From positions 1-64,000 of the forward strand of contig NZ_JACVAK010000002.1 in the NCBI RefSeq assembly GCF_014851805.1: DNA of 64,000 nucleotides. Direction: 5' to 3'. The notes under the pieces were generated by a model. That model ran no database searches. It was not told the origin of the DNA and saw only the letters and a list, made by a program, of their open reading frames with translations. Origin of the DNA: Pseudoxanthomonas sp. PXM02. Lineage in GTDB: Bacteria; Pseudomonadota; Gammaproteobacteria; Xanthomonadales; Xanthomonadaceae. The position numbers and the translations under genes were made by a program. Below, piece by piece: positions 16,492-23,714 of this stretch; the stretch's first letter is position 1, and each line of letters starts with the position of its first letter.

Positions 16492-16524
16492 GAAGAAGGG
16501 CTCCCATCGGGAGCCCTTCTTCTT
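16492..16524. terminator. Bidirectional intrinsic terminator
   Basis: The arms gaagaagggctccc and gggagcccttcttc form a 14-bp perfect stem with an atc/g-type loop, followed by TTT. The reverse complement also ends in a T-rich flank. It separates the receptor gene (plus) from the XRE regulator (minus). Confidence 0.9.
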
Positions 16525-17244
16525 TCAGGATTTCGATTTCGCCGCGGCCTTCTTGCGCGGCGTCTTCGCCGGCGTGGCGGCGGGCGGCGACAGCCGTGTC
16601 GCCGTGCGCTGCTGTGCGGCGCTCTCTTCGCCGTGGAGCGTCATCAGCGATTCCAGCAGCTGCTCGTCAGAGCTTGAGCAGACGCCGAGCAGCAGGACTT
16701 CGTCGCAGCCTTCGGCGGCAATGTAGGCGTGGCCCATGTTGGAATCGATGTAGACCGACTGGCCGGTCTCCAGCACGATCGGGTCGTAGAACTCGGTGTG
16801 GACTTCCATCCGGCCTTCGAGGACGTGGATGTATTCCTCGCCGGAGTGGTGGACCAATTCGCCGAACTCTTCGATGGTCTTGGCGCGTACGCGGGTCAGC
16901 ACCGGGATCATGCGCTTGCGGCGCAGTTCCGGGCACAGGTAGAAGTAGTCGTAGTTGGGCGTGGTGACGCGGATCGCGTCCTCGATCCGGCCGATGCTGC
17001 GACGCGCCGTCACCGGCGGCTCCACGGTCTCCACGTCCTCGGCGAACAGTTCCGACATGCGCAGCTGCAGGCGCTGCGCCAGTTGCAGCAGCTTGTCGTA
17101 GGTGAGCGTCAGGCGGTCGTGCTCGACCTTGGACAGGGTCGAGAGCGGAATGCCGGCGTGTTCGCTCATCTGCTTGAGCGTCCATCCCTTGCGCGCGCGC
17201 AGCGAGCGCAGCAGACCGCCGATGGTGGGGTGTTGTGACGTCAT
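16525..17244 (-). CDS. XRE-family regulator with C-terminal cupin
   Basis: The 239-residue protein has an N-terminal helix-turn-helix (residues 6-62; LLRSLRARKGWTLKQMSEHA, PLSTLSKVEHDRLTL). A cupin sensor domain occupies about 130-205 (HHSGEEYIHVLEGRMEVHTE, LETGQSVYIDSNMGHAYIA). The tail is rich in Pro, Ala and Lys (PAKTPRKKAAAKSKS), which is unusual and may bind DNA nonspecifically. Regulators of this architecture control amino-acid and peptide catabolism. The start at 17244 gives a normal HTH position; the longer frame is an extension into the promoter region. It is divergent from the serine hydrolase gene, and an operator-like promoter in the gap is repeated at 23597. Confidence 0.85.
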   Translation of the reverse strand: MTSQHPTIGGLLRSLRARKGWTLKQMSEHAGIPLSTLSKVEHDRLTLTYDKLLQLAQRLQLRMSELFAEDVETVEPPVTARRSIGRIEDAIRVTTPNYDYFYLCPELRRKRMIPVLTRVRAKTIEEFGELVHHSGEEYIHVLEGRMEVHTEFYDPIVLETGQSVYIDSNMGHAYIAAEGCDEVLLLGVCSSSDEQLLESLMTLHGEESAAQQRTATRLSPPAATPAKTPRKKAAAKSKS

Positions 17245-17374
17245 CCTTGCGGGATCTCCTGGGACCCGTGCGCTTCTGCTGGCGTATCCAGCACGGCGGC
17301 ATGATCGCCTTCCGGCAGGGTCACTGGAAAGGACGGCCGGTACAAGCGATGCCCGCCCCCGACTTTCGGCACGG

Positions 17375-17414
17375 GTTGACAATTCTCTGATTAGGATCAT
17401 TATCGCCGAATCAG
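17375..17414 (+). promoter_or_regulatory. Shared promoter/operator, copy 1 (serine hydrolase)
   Basis: TTGACA at 17376-17381, a 17-base spacer and ATTATC at 17399-17404 form a good sigma70-type promoter. Bases 17375-17404 are identical over 30 bp to 23597-23626. An inverted repeat ctgatt (17387-17392)/aatcag (17409-17414) straddles the -10 region and is the likely binding site of the divergent XRE-cupin regulator. Confidence 0.75.
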
Positions 17415-17486
17415 GATATATCCGCCAGCGCGCCTTCCGGCGCGGACCGGCCCTCCGTTCCATCGTTCCAGTCGGGAGATCGTTCG

Positions 17487-19508
17487 ATGCGTGCGATTCA
17501 TCAGATCCTGTGCGGCGCCGTGCTGACCGCGCTGGCAGCCCTGCCGTTGCTGGCCCAGGACGCGGCGGCGCCGCCCACGGCCATCCCGCCTGCGTCCGCC
17601 GCGCCTGCGACGCAGGCCGCCGCCGTGCCGTCCGCGACGGACACCTCGACCGGAGCACCTGCCGTCACCCGCGAAGACGTCGGTGCGTGGCTGGATGGCT
17701 TCATGCCCTATGCGCTGGCCAACGGCGACATCGCCGGTGCCGTGGTCGTGGTGGTCAAGGACGGGCAGGTGCTGGTGCAGAAGGGCTACGGTTACGCCGA
17801 CCTGGCCACGCGCTCGCCGGTCGATCCGGACGCCACGCTGTTCCGCCCGGGCTCCGTCTCCAAGCTGTTCACCTGGACGGCGGTCATGCAGCTGGTGCAG
17901 GCCGGCAAGCTGGACCTCGACGCCGACGTCAACCAGTACCTCGACTTCACGATCCCCGCCCGCGACGGCAAGCCGGTGACGCTGCGCCAGGTGATGACGC
18001 ACACCACGGGCATGGAAGAACAGATCCGCGGCCTGATCACGGCGAAGCAGGATGAGATCACGCCGCTCGGCGATGCGTTGAAGCACTGGACGCCCGAACG
18101 CATCCACGTGCCGGGTGCCACGCCGGCATATTCGAACTACGCCACCGCGCTGGCCGGCTACATCGTCGAGCGCGTCGCGGGGCAGTCGTTCGACGACTAC
18201 GTCGACGCCCACCTGTTCAAGCCGCTGGGCATGAACCATTCCAGCTTCCGCCAGCCGCTGGCACCGGCGCTGCTGCAGGCGATGTCGAAGGGCTATGCGA
18301 AAGCGTCGGAAGGCGAGCCCAAGGACTACGAGTTCATCAGCCTGGCGCCCGCGGGCAGCCTGGCGGCGACCGGCTCGGACATGGCGCGCTTCATGATCGC
18401 GCACCTGCAGGATGGCGCCTTCGGCGATGCGCGCATTCTGGATGCCGCCACGGCGGAGAAGATGCACTCGACCGGACAGGCTTCGGTCGGTCCGCTGAAC
18501 CGGATGATGCTCGGCTTCTACGAGACCACGGTGAACGGTCACCGCGCGATCTCGCACGGCGGCGACACGCAGTGGTTCCACAGCGACCTGCAGCTGTTCC
18601 TGGATGACGGCATCGGCCTGTTCGTCTCGATGAACAGTTCCGGCCGCGACGGCGCCACCGGCCATATCCGCTACGCGCTGTCGCGGGGCTTCGCCGACCG
18701 CTACCTGCCCGGCACGCCGGCCAAGTCGGCGGGTGTGTCGAAGGAAGACGCCAAACTGCATGCCGCGCAGCTGGCCGGCACCTACACCAGCAGTCGCCGT
18801 CCCGACAGCAAATTCGTGTCGCTGGCAAACCTGCTCGGCCCGGTCAAGATCGTCGCCAACGAAGACGGCACCATCAGCGTCACCGCCGCCATGGGCGTGG
18901 GCGGCGCGCCGAAGAAGTGGCGCGAAGTCGCGCCCTACCTGTGGCAGGACACGAACAGCACCGACCGCCTGGCGGCCGATGTCGTCGACGGCAAGGTCAC
19001 CCGTTTCAGCATGGAGCCGTACGCGCCGATCATGGTGTTCGAACGGCTGTCGACGTGGCGCGCGCTGTCGATGCCGCTGCTGGTCGCCAGCCTCGCGGTG
19101 CTGCTGCTGACGGTGATCGCGTGGCCGGTGTCGGCGCTGGTGCGTCGCTACTACGGCGTGCGTTATGCCTTGACCGGCCTGGATGCGCGCGCGCACCGTC
19201 TGGTGCGGATCGGTGCGTTGCTCTCGCTGCTGGCCACGGCGGCGGCGCTGGGGCTGGTGGTCGGCATGCTGAGCAAGCTGGAAATGACCAGCCCGAACAC
19301 CGATGGCCTGATCATCGCGATGCGCCTGTTCGCCACCGTCGCGCTGCCGCTCGGCGCGGGCATCGCGGCCTGGAATGCGTGGCACGTGCTGCGTGCCCGC
19401 CGCAAGTGGCTGGCCAAGCTGTGGGCGCTTCTGCTGGCGCTGGCCTGTCTGTTCCTGCTGTGGATCGGCTTCGCCCACCACGTGATCGGGTTCGGCGCCA
19501 ACTACTGA
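17487..19508 (+). CDS. Membrane-anchored serine hydrolase (class C fold) with C-terminal helices
   Basis: The protein has 673 residues: a signal peptide (to about residue 23, LLAQD), an Ala/Pro-rich linker, and a beta-lactamase-fold domain from about 65 to 400. That domain shows GSVSKL (Ser-x-x-Lys), YSNY (Tyr-x-Asn) and HGGD. A beta-rich domain and four transmembrane helices (about 520-670) complete it. The catalytic domain should face the periplasm. Enzymes of this fold include D-aminopeptidases and DD-peptidases, which suits the D-amino-acid genes downstream. The four-helix C-terminal anchor is unusual in size. It is transcribed from the shared promoter at 17375 and followed by its own terminator. 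Confidence 0.82.
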   Translation: MRAIHQILCGAVLTALAALPLLAQDAAAPPTAIPPASAAPATQAAAVPSATDTSTGAPAVTREDVGAWLDGFMPYALANGDIAGAVVVVVKDGQVLVQKGYGYADLATRSPVDPDATLFRPGSVSKLFTWTAVMQLVQAGKLDLDADVNQYLDFTIPARDGKPVTLRQVMTHTTGMEEQIRGLITAKQDEITPLGDALKHWTPERIHVPGATPAYSNYATALAGYIVERVAGQSFDDYVDAHLFKPLGMNHSSFRQPLAPALLQAMSKGYAKASEGEPKDYEFISLAPAGSLAATGSDMARFMIAHLQDGAFGDARILDAATAEKMHSTGQASVGPLNRMMLGFYETTVNGHRAISHGGDTQWFHSDLQLFLDDGIGLFVSMNSSGRDGATGHIRYALSRGFADRYLPGTPAKSAGVSKEDAKLHAAQLAGTYTSSRRPDSKFVSLANLLGPVKIVANEDGTISVTAAMGVGGAPKKWREVAPYLWQDTNSTDRLAADVVDGKVTRFSMEPYAPIMVFERLSTWRALSMPLLVASLAVLLLTVIAWPVSALVRRYYGVRYALTGLDARAHRLVRIGALLSLLATAAALGLVVGMLSKLEMTSPNTDGLIIAMRLFATVALPLGAGIAAWNAWHVLRARRKWLAKLWALLLALACLFLLWIGFAHHVIGFGANY

Positions 19509-19516
19509 TCGTGAGG

Positions 19517-19549
19517 CGGCCGGCGGTGTCCTCCGCCGGCCGTCTTTCC
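19517..19549 (+). terminator. Intrinsic terminator after the serine hydrolase
   Basis: A perfect 10-bp stem (cggccggcgg/ccgccggccg) with a tgtcct loop is followed by tctttcct. It would end much of the transcript from 17487 before the epimerase gene, which starts 29 bases later, or it may attenuate it. Confidence 0.8.
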
Positions 19550-19577
19550 TGCTCCGTCCACCGCGCGCGAGGCTGAC

Positions 19578-20579
19578 GTGCCCGTCGAACTCCAGCTGCA
19601 CAACGAACCCCTGCCGCTGTCTGCGCCGTTCCGCATCTCGGGGCACGTGTTCGAGGCGATGCCGGCGACGGTGGTGACGCTGCGTGATGGACGGCATGTC
19701 GGTCGCGGCGAAGCCGCCGGCGTCTACTACAACAACGATCATCCCGAGACGATGCTGGCGACGCTGGAAGTGCTGCGTCCGCGGATCGAGGCCGGGATTG
19801 ATCGGGACGCGCTGCGCGCGCTGCTGCCGCCCGGCGGCGCACGCAACGCGCTGGATTGCGCGCTGTGGGAACTGGAGTCGCAGCGCGCCGGCCAGCCCGT
19901 CTGGAAGCTGGCGGGACTGGCGCGGACCACACCGCTGCTGACCACGTTCACCGTCGGTGCCGATGATCCGGGCGTGATGGCCGACCGCGCGGCCGCGTAC
20001 ACCGGCGCCCGTGCGTTGAAGCTGAAACTGACCGGCGAGGCGAATCTCGACGCGGCGCGCGTACGTGCGGTGCGCGCGCGCTGCCCGGACCCGTGGATCG
20101 GCGTGGATGCCAACCAGGGCTATACCGGCGCCACGCTGCCATCGCTGCTGCCCGTGCTGGTCGAAGCGCGGGTGTCGCTGCTGGAACAGCCATGCGCGCG
20201 CGGCAGCGAGCATGAACTCGACGGCATCGCGCGACCGCTGCCGTTCGCCGCGGACGAGAGCATCCTCGATCTGGCCGAACTGGAAGAACGGCATCACCGC
20301 TTCGACGTCATCAACATCAAGCTCGACAAATGCGGCGGCCTGACCGAGGGCCTGCTGATGGCGAAGCGCGCCCGCGAACTCGGCAAGCGCGTCATGGTCG
20401 GCAACATGGCGGGCACCAGCCTCGCCGCGGCGCCTGCGTTCGTACTGGGGCAGTACTGCGATGTCGTCGATCTCGACGGCCCTGTCTTCCTGGTCCGCGA
20501 CCGCACACCGTCGGTGCGCTACGAAGACGGGCTGATCCATTGCGGCGACGAGGTCTGGGGGCCGACGACCCACGCATGA
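19578..20579 (+). CDS. dgcA: Enolase-superfamily dipeptide epimerase / N-acetyl-D-glutamate racemase (DgcA-like)
   Basis: The 333-residue protein has the muconate-lactonizing-enzyme layout. The residues are KLKL (first catalytic Lys pair, near 155), GVDANQGY, LLEQP and AADES (Asp, Glu and Asp metal ligands), and INIKLDKCGG (second catalytic Lys). This set defines L-Ala-D/L-Glu epimerases and the related DgcA racemase, which converts N-acetyl-D-glutamate to the L form. A DUF1611 (DgcN-like) gene in the same cluster favours the DgcA role, but the muropeptide epimerase role cannot be excluded and both fit the locus. GTG start; the stop overlaps the transporter ATG. Confidence 0.75.
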   Translation: MPVELQLHNEPLPLSAPFRISGHVFEAMPATVVTLRDGRHVGRGEAAGVYYNNDHPETMLATLEVLRPRIEAGIDRDALRALLPPGGARNALDCALWELESQRAGQPVWKLAGLARTTPLLTTFTVGADDPGVMADRAAAYTGARALKLKLTGEANLDAARVRAVRARCPDPWIGVDANQGYTGATLPSLLPVLVEARVSLLEQPCARGSEHELDGIARPLPFAADESILDLAELEERHHRFDVINIKLDKCGGLTEGLLMAKRARELGKRVMVGNMAGTSLAAAPAFVLGQYCDVVDLDGPVFLVRDRTPSVRYEDGLIHCGDEVWGPTTHA

Positions 20580-21853
20580 ATACACCGGCTGGCGCGCAGG
20601 AGAAGACCTGGTTCGGCCAGCCACGCGGGCTGACCATCCTGTTCCTGACCAACATGTGGGAGCTGTTCTCCTACTACGGCATGCGCACGCTGCTGGTCTA
20701 CTACATGACCAAGCAACTGCTGTTCGCGCAGGAGAAGGCATCCTTCATCTATGGCCTCTACACCGCGATGGCGTACTTCACGCCGATCATCGGCGGTGCG
20801 ATCGCCGACCGCTGGCTCGGCAAGCGCAATGCGGTGATCCTCGGCGGCACCATCATGGCGTTCGGGCATTTCGTGATGGCGTTCGAACCGATGTTCTACG
20901 TCGCGCTCGCCACCATCGCGCTCGGCAACGGCCTGTTCCTGCCCAGCCTGCCCAGCCAGATCAACGACCTCTACGCCGCCGACGATCCGCGACGAGGCCG
21001 TGCCTACAACGTCTACTACGTCGGACTGAACATCGGCGGCTTCCTCGCGCCCCTGGTGTGCGGCACGCTGGGCGAACTGTACGGTTGGCACTACGGCTTC
21101 GGAGCGGCAGGCATCGGCATGTTCCTCGGGCTGATGATCTACGTCTTCGGTCGCCACTACCTGCCGCCGGAACCGGCGCGGCATGCGGTTGCCGTCAGCA
21201 GCGTGACTGACGTCGCGCGTGCGCCGCGCGCCTACACGGTGTGGTGGCTGCTGCTCGGCGTGGGCATGGCGGCGACGATCTTCCGCGGCGCCTACGAGCA
21301 GGTCGGTAACACGCTGCCGTTGCTGATCGACACCGGCGTCGATCGCGTCGTCGCCGGCTTCACGATTCCGATGACGTGGTTCCAGTCGCTCAATCCGCTG
21401 CTGGTGATCAGCATGACGCCGCTGTTGCTGCTGCACTGGCGCCGGCGCGCCGACGCCGGCCATGAGACATCGCCCGCGCGGAAGATGGCGATCGGTGCGC
21501 TGATCGTCGCCGCCGCCTACGTCATGCTCGCGGCGTTGAGTGCATGGACCGGCGAGGCGCGCATCGGCTGGGGATGGCTGGTGGTGTTCTTCGTCGTGCT
21601 GACGCTGGGCGAGCTGTACATCCTGCCGACCGGCCTGGGCCTGTTCGCGAAGCTGGCACCGCCGCGCCTGGGCGCAACGACGGTCGCGTCGTGGTTCCTG
21701 GCGGTCTTCAGTGGCAGCCTGCTCGCCGGCCTGGTCGGCACGCTGTGGTCGAAGACCGGTCATGCCACCTTCTTCCTGTTGCTCGCCGGACTGGCCATCG
21801 CCGCCGCCGCGCTGCTGTGGCGGCTGGACCGCCCGATCCGCTCACTGCCCTGA
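20576..21853 (+). CDS. POT/PTR-family peptide transporter
   Basis: The 425-residue protein has about 12 transmembrane helices. MWELFSYYGMRTLLVYYMT corresponds to the ExxERFxYY signature of proton-coupled oligopeptide transporters, and the loop ADRWLGKRNAVILGG is the conserved MFS loop. It should import di- or tripeptides across the inner membrane. Its start codon overlaps the epimerase stop (ATGA), so the dipeptide or acyl-glutamate substrates of the epimerase are probably delivered by this carrier. It is slightly shorter than typical POT proteins, which often have 450-500 residues. Confidence 0.82.
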   Translation: MNTPAGAQEKTWFGQPRGLTILFLTNMWELFSYYGMRTLLVYYMTKQLLFAQEKASFIYGLYTAMAYFTPIIGGAIADRWLGKRNAVILGGTIMAFGHFVMAFEPMFYVALATIALGNGLFLPSLPSQINDLYAADDPRRGRAYNVYYVGLNIGGFLAPLVCGTLGELYGWHYGFGAAGIGMFLGLMIYVFGRHYLPPEPARHAVAVSSVTDVARAPRAYTVWWLLLGVGMAATIFRGAYEQVGNTLPLLIDTGVDRVVAGFTIPMTWFQSLNPLLVISMTPLLLLHWRRRADAGHETSPARKMAIGALIVAAAYVMLAALSAWTGEARIGWGWLVVFFVVLTLGELYILPTGLGLFAKLAPPRLGATTVASWFLAVFSGSLLAGLVGTLWSKTGHATFFLLLAGLAIAAAALLWRLDRPIRSLP

Positions 21854-21871
21854 TCCGACGGAGATCCCGCC

Positions 21872-23569
21872 ATGTCGCGACTCAAGCCCGCTCTGCTGTT
21901 CCTTGCCTTGTCCGCCTGCGGCCCGCTCGCGGCCGCACCTGCCGAGCGCTACGACCTGCTGATCCGCAATGGCGTGGTCTACGACGGCAGTGGTGGTGCG
22001 CCACAACGCGTCGACGTCGCGGTGAAGGGCGACCGTGTCGTGGCGCTGCTGCCAGCGGGGCAGCAGGCCGATGCGGCGCAGGTGCTTGATGCGAAGGGCA
22101 TGGTGGTCGCACCGGGCTTCATCAACGTATTGAGCTGGGCGACCGAATCGCTGATCGCCGATGGGCGTGGCGTCAGCGACACCAAGCAGGGCGTGACGCT
22201 GGAGATCTTCGGGGAAGGCTGGTCGATGGGGCCGGTCAATCCACGCATGAAGGCGGACGCGCTGAAGCAGCAGGTCGACATCCGCTACGACATTCCATGG
22301 ACCACGCTGGGTGGCTATCTGGAACACCTGGAACAGCGCGGCGTCACGCCGAACATCGCCTCATTCGTCGGCGCGACGACGGTGCGCATCCATGAACTCG
22401 GCGAGGACGACGTCGATCCCACGCCCGGGCAGCTCGCACGCATGCAGGACGTGGTGCGGCAGGCGATGCGCGAGGGTGCGCTGGGCGTCGGCAGCTCGCT
22501 GATCTATCCGCCGGCCGCGTTCGCCGACACCAACGAACTGATCGCGCTGGCGAAGGCGGCCGGCGAGTCCGGCGGCGGCTACATCTCGCACATGCGCAGC
22601 GAAGCGGACCGCTTCCTGGAAGCAGTCGACGAGACAATTTCCATCGCCCGCGCCACCGGCCAGCGGGCCGAGGCGTATCACTTGAAAGCCGCGGGCGAGA
22701 AGAACTGGCCGAAGATGCAGCAGGCGATCGACCGGATCAACGCCGCGCGTGGCGAGGGCCTGCAGGTCAGCGCCGACATGTACGTCTATACCGCCGGCGC
22801 CACCGGACTGACGGCCAGCCTGCCGCCGTGGGTGCAGGCGGGTGGCCACGACGCGATGATCCAGCGCCTCAAGGATCCCGCCATCCGAGCGCGCGTGATC
22901 GCCGAGATGCGCGACCCGGACGTGCCGTGGGAGAACCTGCGCCTGCTGGCGGGGTCGGACGAGCGGCTGCTGCTGATCGAGTTCAAGAGCGACGCGCTGA
23001 AGCCGCTGGGTGGCAAGACACTGGCGGCGATCGCGCGCGAACGCGGCACGCCGGTGGAAGACACCGCGATCGACCTGATCATCGAGGACAACCACCGCAT
23101 CGGTACCGCGTATTTCCTGATGAGCGAGGAGAACATCGAGCTCGGCCTGAAGCAGCCCTGGGTCAGCCTGGGCTCCGATGCGGAGTCCTCCGCCCCGGAA
23201 GGCGTCTTCCTGAAGTCGAGCACGCATCCGCGCGCCTACGGCAACGTCGCGCGCTTCCTCGGCCACTACGTGCGCGACCGCAAGCTGATGCCGCTGGAAG
23301 AGGGCATCCATCGCCTCACCGGCCTGCCGGCCGCCAACTGGAAGCTGACGGATCGTGGCTGCCTGCATGCCGGCTGCTTTGCCGACATCGTCGTCTTTGA
23401 TCCGGCGGCGATCGCCGACCGTGCCACCTTCGACAAGCCGCAGCAGTACGCCACGGGCGTGAGCGAGGTCTTCGTCAATGGCGTGCAGGTGCTGCGCCAG
23501 GGCGAACACACCGGCGCCACGCCGGGCCGCGTTGTCCGCGGGCCGGGCTGGGTCGGGAAGGCCAAGTAG
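21872..23569 (+). CDS. D-aminoacylase-like exported amidohydrolase lacking the HxH motif
   Basis: The product has 565 residues with a signal peptide (LALSACGPLAAAPA; LSAC could be a lipobox). The composite amidohydrolase fold is clear: N-terminal beta domain (YDLLIRNGVVYDGSG), barrel motifs YISHMRSE, AYHLKAAG and VSLGSDAESS, and a C-terminal FADIVVFDP. Classical D-aminoacylases have PGFIDxHxH after strand one; here it reads PGFINVLSW, so the first metal-binding pair is absent, and the usual metal-binding Cys region reads FGEGWSM. The two later His and the Asp are kept. It probably cleaves N-acyl-D-amino acids or D-containing peptides by a single-metal variant. It is 18 bases after the POT gene. 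Confidence 0.75.
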   Translation: MSRLKPALLFLALSACGPLAAAPAERYDLLIRNGVVYDGSGGAPQRVDVAVKGDRVVALLPAGQQADAAQVLDAKGMVVAPGFINVLSWATESLIADGRGVSDTKQGVTLEIFGEGWSMGPVNPRMKADALKQQVDIRYDIPWTTLGGYLEHLEQRGVTPNIASFVGATTVRIHELGEDDVDPTPGQLARMQDVVRQAMREGALGVGSSLIYPPAAFADTNELIALAKAAGESGGGYISHMRSEADRFLEAVDETISIARATGQRAEAYHLKAAGEKNWPKMQQAIDRINAARGEGLQVSADMYVYTAGATGLTASLPPWVQAGGHDAMIQRLKDPAIRARVIAEMRDPDVPWENLRLLAGSDERLLLIEFKSDALKPLGGKTLAAIARERGTPVEDTAIDLIIEDNHRIGTAYFLMSEENIELGLKQPWVSLGSDAESSAPEGVFLKSSTHPRAYGNVARFLGHYVRDRKLMPLEEGIHRLTGLPAANWKLTDRGCLHAGCFADIVVFDPAAIADRATFDKPQQYATGVSEVFVNGVQVLRQGEHTGATPGRVVRGPGWVGKAK

Positions 23570-23596
23570 GCCGCTCGTCGCCGATTCTCTGTTTGT

Positions 23597-23636
23597 GTTG
23601 ACAATTCTCTGATTAGGATCATTATCCCTGATCAGG
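23597..23636 (+). promoter_or_regulatory. Shared promoter/operator, copy 2 (TonB receptor)
   Basis: TTGACA (23598-23603), 17 bases and ATTATC (23621-23626) repeat the promoter of the serine hydrolase at 17375, identical over 30 bp. The downstream half, cctgatcagg at 23627-23636, is itself palindromic. This places the receptor at 23715 in the same regulon as the XRE-cupin protein. Confidence 0.75.
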
Positions 23637-23714
23637 ATGTCACTGCAGGATCCGGCCGGGGGCCGGGGCAGCGTCCAGACCATCGCAGACCCTTCTGTCG
23701 CCCGGAGAACAGGC

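Noticed and set aside
17400..20741. A 1,113-residue minus-strand open frame over the serine hydrolase and epimerase genes
   Set aside because: It is low-complexity Arg/Gly/His-rich sequence typical of antisense frames, while the plus strand has complete catalytic motifs.
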